DNA of 6,687 nucleotides from Candidatus Kaiserbacteria bacterium (GTDB lineage: Bacteria > Patescibacteriota > Minisyncoccia > Phycocordibacterales > Phycocordibacteraceae), in the NCBI GenBank assembly GCA_011052355.1, contig DRJB01000046.1, forward strand, positions 1-6,687, in the 5' to 3' direction. Both the position numbers and the translations under genes were made by a program. Below are positions 4,938 to 6,687 of the stretch, piece after piece. The notes below the pieces were generated by a model, which worked only from the letters and a program-made list of their open reading frames with translations, searched no databases and was not told where the DNA came from. Each line of letters begins with the position of its first letter. Position 1 is the first letter of the stretch.

Positions 4938-6407
4938 ATGTCGGGAAGATTGTTTTTTGCCATAGGAATTGGTTTTATAATTGGAATTTTTCTTGAGAGT
5001 ATATACGCACTATCAACACCTTATATCGGGGTGATATTGATACTTTCTTTTGTATTTTTCGGAGGGTGGTTTTTTGCGCGACGCAGTGTGTATATTTTAT
5101 TCGGCGTGCTGTTATGTTTCGTCGCGCTTGGTATGGCACGTACCGCGCTTGAGCCAACTGCACTTCCGCACGCATTTGTGCAAGACATCGGAGAGAAGGT
5201 AACGGTGTCGGGAATTGTGGTGAGTGTGCCGGACAAGCGCGACACCACACAACGTTTTATTGTTTCTGTTTTCATGCACGGTGCGCACACGCGCATACTT
5301 GCCGTTACTTCGCTTGCGCGGAATATTTCCTACGGTTCGCATGTGGTGTTGCGCGGAAAACTTTCCATGCCCGCTCCGTTTCGTACAAAGTACAGGCGCA
5401 CATTTCACTATGAAAAATATCTCTCCGGCAAAGGAGTGTTTGCCATTTTGCCGTACGCAAGCGTGCGCAGTGTAACGCCACCAACTTCCGTGATGGCATA
5501 TGTATACAATTCTCTGGCGAGTGCAAAGTCTGCGTTTTTAAGAGCGCTTGATAGGGCATTGCCGGAGCCGTCATCCTCACTTGCTGGTGGATTGATTGCG
5601 GGAGGAACGCGCGGGCTTGGATCCACACTCTTGGATGACTTCATTCGCTCGGGGCTCATTCATATCGTCGTTTTGTCCGGATATAATGTGATGATTATCG
5701 CAGACGCCTTGCGTGCATTGCTTTCTTTTTTGTCGCGAAAGTGGTCGCTTGGTATCGCAGCGCTTGCCATTGGTTTGTTTGTGCTTGGAGCTGGTGCGGG
5801 AGCCGCAAGTATCCGCGCGGGGCTCATGGCACTGTTTGCACTTCTTGCGCGCGCAACAGGACGAACGTATGACGTTACTCGCGCGTTGACCGTTGCGGTC
5901 GTGCTTATGCTCATATGGAACCCGATGCTGTTGGTGAACAGTGTCGGGTTTGATCTTTCTTTTGTGGCGACCCTGGGACTTATTTTCGGAGTACCGATTA
6001 TTGAGCCACACCTAAGTTTTATTAAAAGTAATTTCTTGCGCGAGACGGTTGCCGCCACAACAGTTGCACAAATCGCAGTGTTGCCACTTCTTATGTATAC
6101 CAATGGATTGCTCTCGCTAGTTTCATTTTTCGCAAACGTGCTGGTATTGCCGATGGTGCCTTTGGCAATGGCACTGTCCGCGGGGGCGGGAGTTGTCGCA
6201 CTTATTATTCCGACACTTGCAACGGTCGCCGGATTGCCGGCATATGTTATTTTGCACCTCATCATCGGGCTGGTACACTTCACCGCCCACATTCCGTTTG
6301 CGGTGGTTCTTATCCCACAGTTTTCATTTGTATGGGTTGTATTTGCCTACGCAACACTAGCCTTTTATATGTGGCGACATCGCATGGTTGAGATTGGGAG
6401 ACTTTAG
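4938..6407 (+). CDS. comEC: ComEC/Rec2 DNA-uptake channel, lacking C-terminal hydrolase domain
   Basis: ComEC forms the inner-membrane channel that carries one DNA strand into the cell during natural transformation. The 489 residues begin with two or three hydrophobic helices (about 5-68), then an OB-like soluble region of the DUF4131 type (about 85-180, ending with FHYEKYLSGKGVFAIL at 156-171). The multi-pass Competence domain follows: RSGLIHIVVLSGYNVMII (237-254), SIRAGLMALFALLARATGR (291-309) and GFDLSFVATLGLI (337-349), with further helices to the end. The metallo-beta-lactamase-like domain found after this in many longer ComEC proteins is absent. The familiar SGLH of the family is SGYN here. 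The gene follows rnhA closely and is convergent with the partial gene at the right edge. Family identity is secure; DNA transport in this organism is inference. Confidence 0.93.
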   Translation: MSGRLFFAIGIGFIIGIFLESIYALSTPYIGVILILSFVFFGGWFFARRSVYILFGVLLCFVALGMARTALEPTALPHAFVQDIGEKVTVSGIVVSVPDKRDTTQRFIVSVFMHGAHTRILAVTSLARNISYGSHVVLRGKLSMPAPFRTKYRRTFHYEKYLSGKGVFAILPYASVRSVTPPTSVMAYVYNSLASAKSAFLRALDRALPEPSSSLAGGLIAGGTRGLGSTLLDDFIRSGLIHIVVLSGYNVMIIADALRALLSFLSRKWSLGIAALAIGLFVLGAGAGAASIRAGLMALFALLARATGRTYDVTRALTVAVVLMLIWNPMLLVNSVGFDLSFVATLGLIFGVPIIEPHLSFIKSNFLRETVAATTVAQIAVLPLLMYTNGLLSLVSFFANVLVLPMVPLAMALSAGAGVVALIIPTLATVAGLPAYVILHLIIGLVHFTAHIPFAVVLIPQFSFVWVVFAYATLAFYMWRHRMVEIGRL

Positions 6408-6510
6408 GTTCCAGTGCAATAGCTTGCCCGCCCATCCCCCGCGGAGCCGACAGGCTCCGCGGGGGTCAAGACCTGATCCCTAACAGAAAACCCCATTGAA
6501 TTTTGAGTGA
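6408..6510. other. comEC 3' flank, no gene
   Basis: There is no supported reading frame here. The stretch contains the GC palindrome at 6436-6465, preceded by a C-rich run (GCCCGCCCATCCCCC). A small GGTC-AA-GACC dyad follows at 6464-6473, then AT-rich sequence leading to the back-to-back terminators. It is probably the untranslated end of the comEC transcript. Confidence 0.5.
6436..6465. repeat. Inverted repeat after comEC, 13-bp arms
   Basis: Arm 6436-6448 (CCCCCGCGGAGCC) pairs exactly with 6453-6465 around GACA, a GNNA-type loop. It begins 29 bases after the comEC stop. No T-run follows on either side. The 8-mer CGCGGAGC is shared with the second pgk palindrome (1869-1876), otherwise the sequence is its own. 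Confidence 0.9.
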
Positions 6511-6556
6511 GTAAAAGAAAAACCGGCAGTACGCTGTATGCGCTTTGGTGCCGGTT
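6511..6556 (-). terminator. Intrinsic terminator for the right-edge minus-strand gene
   Basis: On the minus strand the arms AACCGGCA and TGCCGGTT (6556-6549 and 6528-6521) form an 8-bp stem that is followed by a T-rich tract (TTTCTTTT, + strand 6513-6520 as AAAAGAAA). It lies 24 bases beyond the stop codon of the partial gene. The loop is 20 bases and may fold further (GCGC/AGCG-type pairing). This is a good candidate for that gene's 3' end. Confidence 0.6.
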
Positions 6557-6561
6557 ACAAT

Positions 6562-6587
6562 CTGTCCGCGGGACAGTTTTTATTTTT
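6562..6587 (+). terminator. Intrinsic terminator for the comEC transcript
   Basis: CTGTCC (6562-6567) pairs with GGACAG (6571-6576) around GCG, and is followed directly by TTTTTATTTTT (6577-6587). Its T-run overlaps the stop codon of the convergent minus-strand gene. With the adjacent minus-strand terminator it forms a back-to-back pair between convergent genes. Confidence 0.65.
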
Positions 6588-6687
6588 CATGCGTACTTTG
6601 CAGTTCTTTTATTTTCTTTCGCATCGCTTGCACCTTTTTCTGGTTCGCGATACGCTTTTTATTTTGTAAATTCCATTTGCGCACCAC
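6580..6687 (-). CDS. 3' end of an unidentified lysine-rich protein (partial)
   Basis: A minus-strand frame is open from the right edge of the window to a TAA (TTA on the + strand at 6580-6582), giving the last 35 residues of a protein. The tail is strongly basic, with KWNLQNKKR and KKVQAMRKKIKELQ, and ends in THEK. Support comes from the frame reaching the edge in phase and from a well-placed intrinsic terminator downstream. I do not recognise the protein. Basic tails of this kind occur in several families, including glycosyltransferases of the GT2 type and membrane or ribosomal proteins, so no function is assigned. Confidence 0.5.
   Translation of the reverse strand: MVRKWNLQNKKRIANQKKVQAMRKKIKELQSTHEK

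Noticed and set aside
5845..5856. Palindrome TTGCGCGCGCAA in comEC
   Set aside because: Only six bases per arm with no loop, which can arise by chance in GC-rich alternating codons, so it was not grouped with the long-stem set.
5660..6292. Minus-strand open frame of 210 codons inside comEC
   Set aside because: It is the reverse of the Competence membrane domain and has no family resemblance of its own.
189..6465. Palindromes as a CRISPR array or copies of one REP or MITE element
   Set aside because: They are irregularly spaced, have no shared repeat unit, and share only words of up to eight bases.

Overview
The window most resembles a chromosomal piece of a small-genome bacterium of the Candidate Phyla Radiation (Patescibacteria, Parcubacteria-like). 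This is inferred from the style of the proteins (a compact RecJ, a ComEC without its C-terminal nuclease-like domain, a divergent Pgk, a TpiA with a shortened loop 6), the tight packing and the gene mix. It is not a phylogenetic result.

Layout from left to right. Bases 1-188 hold no gene I can support, but contain several small hairpins and a possible terminator or pseudoknot. Bases 189-273 are two perfect palindromes back to back. tpiA and pgk follow on the + strand, overlapping by one base, and form a lower-glycolysis unit. A palindrome of C8G8 separates pgk from a convergent HIT-family nucleotide hydrolase gene on the - strand. The HIT gene is divergent from recJ, with only 50 bases between the two start codons. 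After recJ on the + strand come an RNase HI-like gene and comEC (DNA uptake channel). The right end has another GC-rich palindrome, two back-to-back terminators of opposite polarity, and the 3' end of an unidentified - strand gene that runs off the window.

Functionally, tpiA and pgk serve triose-phosphate metabolism. recJ, rnhA and comEC all concern nucleic acids: single-strand exonuclease, RNA:DNA hybrid removal, and import of transformed DNA. The last two are probably co-transcribed, with a 7-base gap.

The most unusual signal is a set of eight perfect inverted repeats with long stems (11 to 24 bp) in under 6.7 kb. Each has a different sequence. Four lie inside the coding regions of tpiA, pgk (twice) and recJ. 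In tpiA and pgk they fall where the protein keeps its normal family length, so they look like sequence replaced or remodelled into a palindrome rather than simply inserted. A second pattern is that -10-like hexamers sit 7 to 8 bases before the ATG of tpiA, the HIT gene and rnhA, which suggests leaderless mRNAs.
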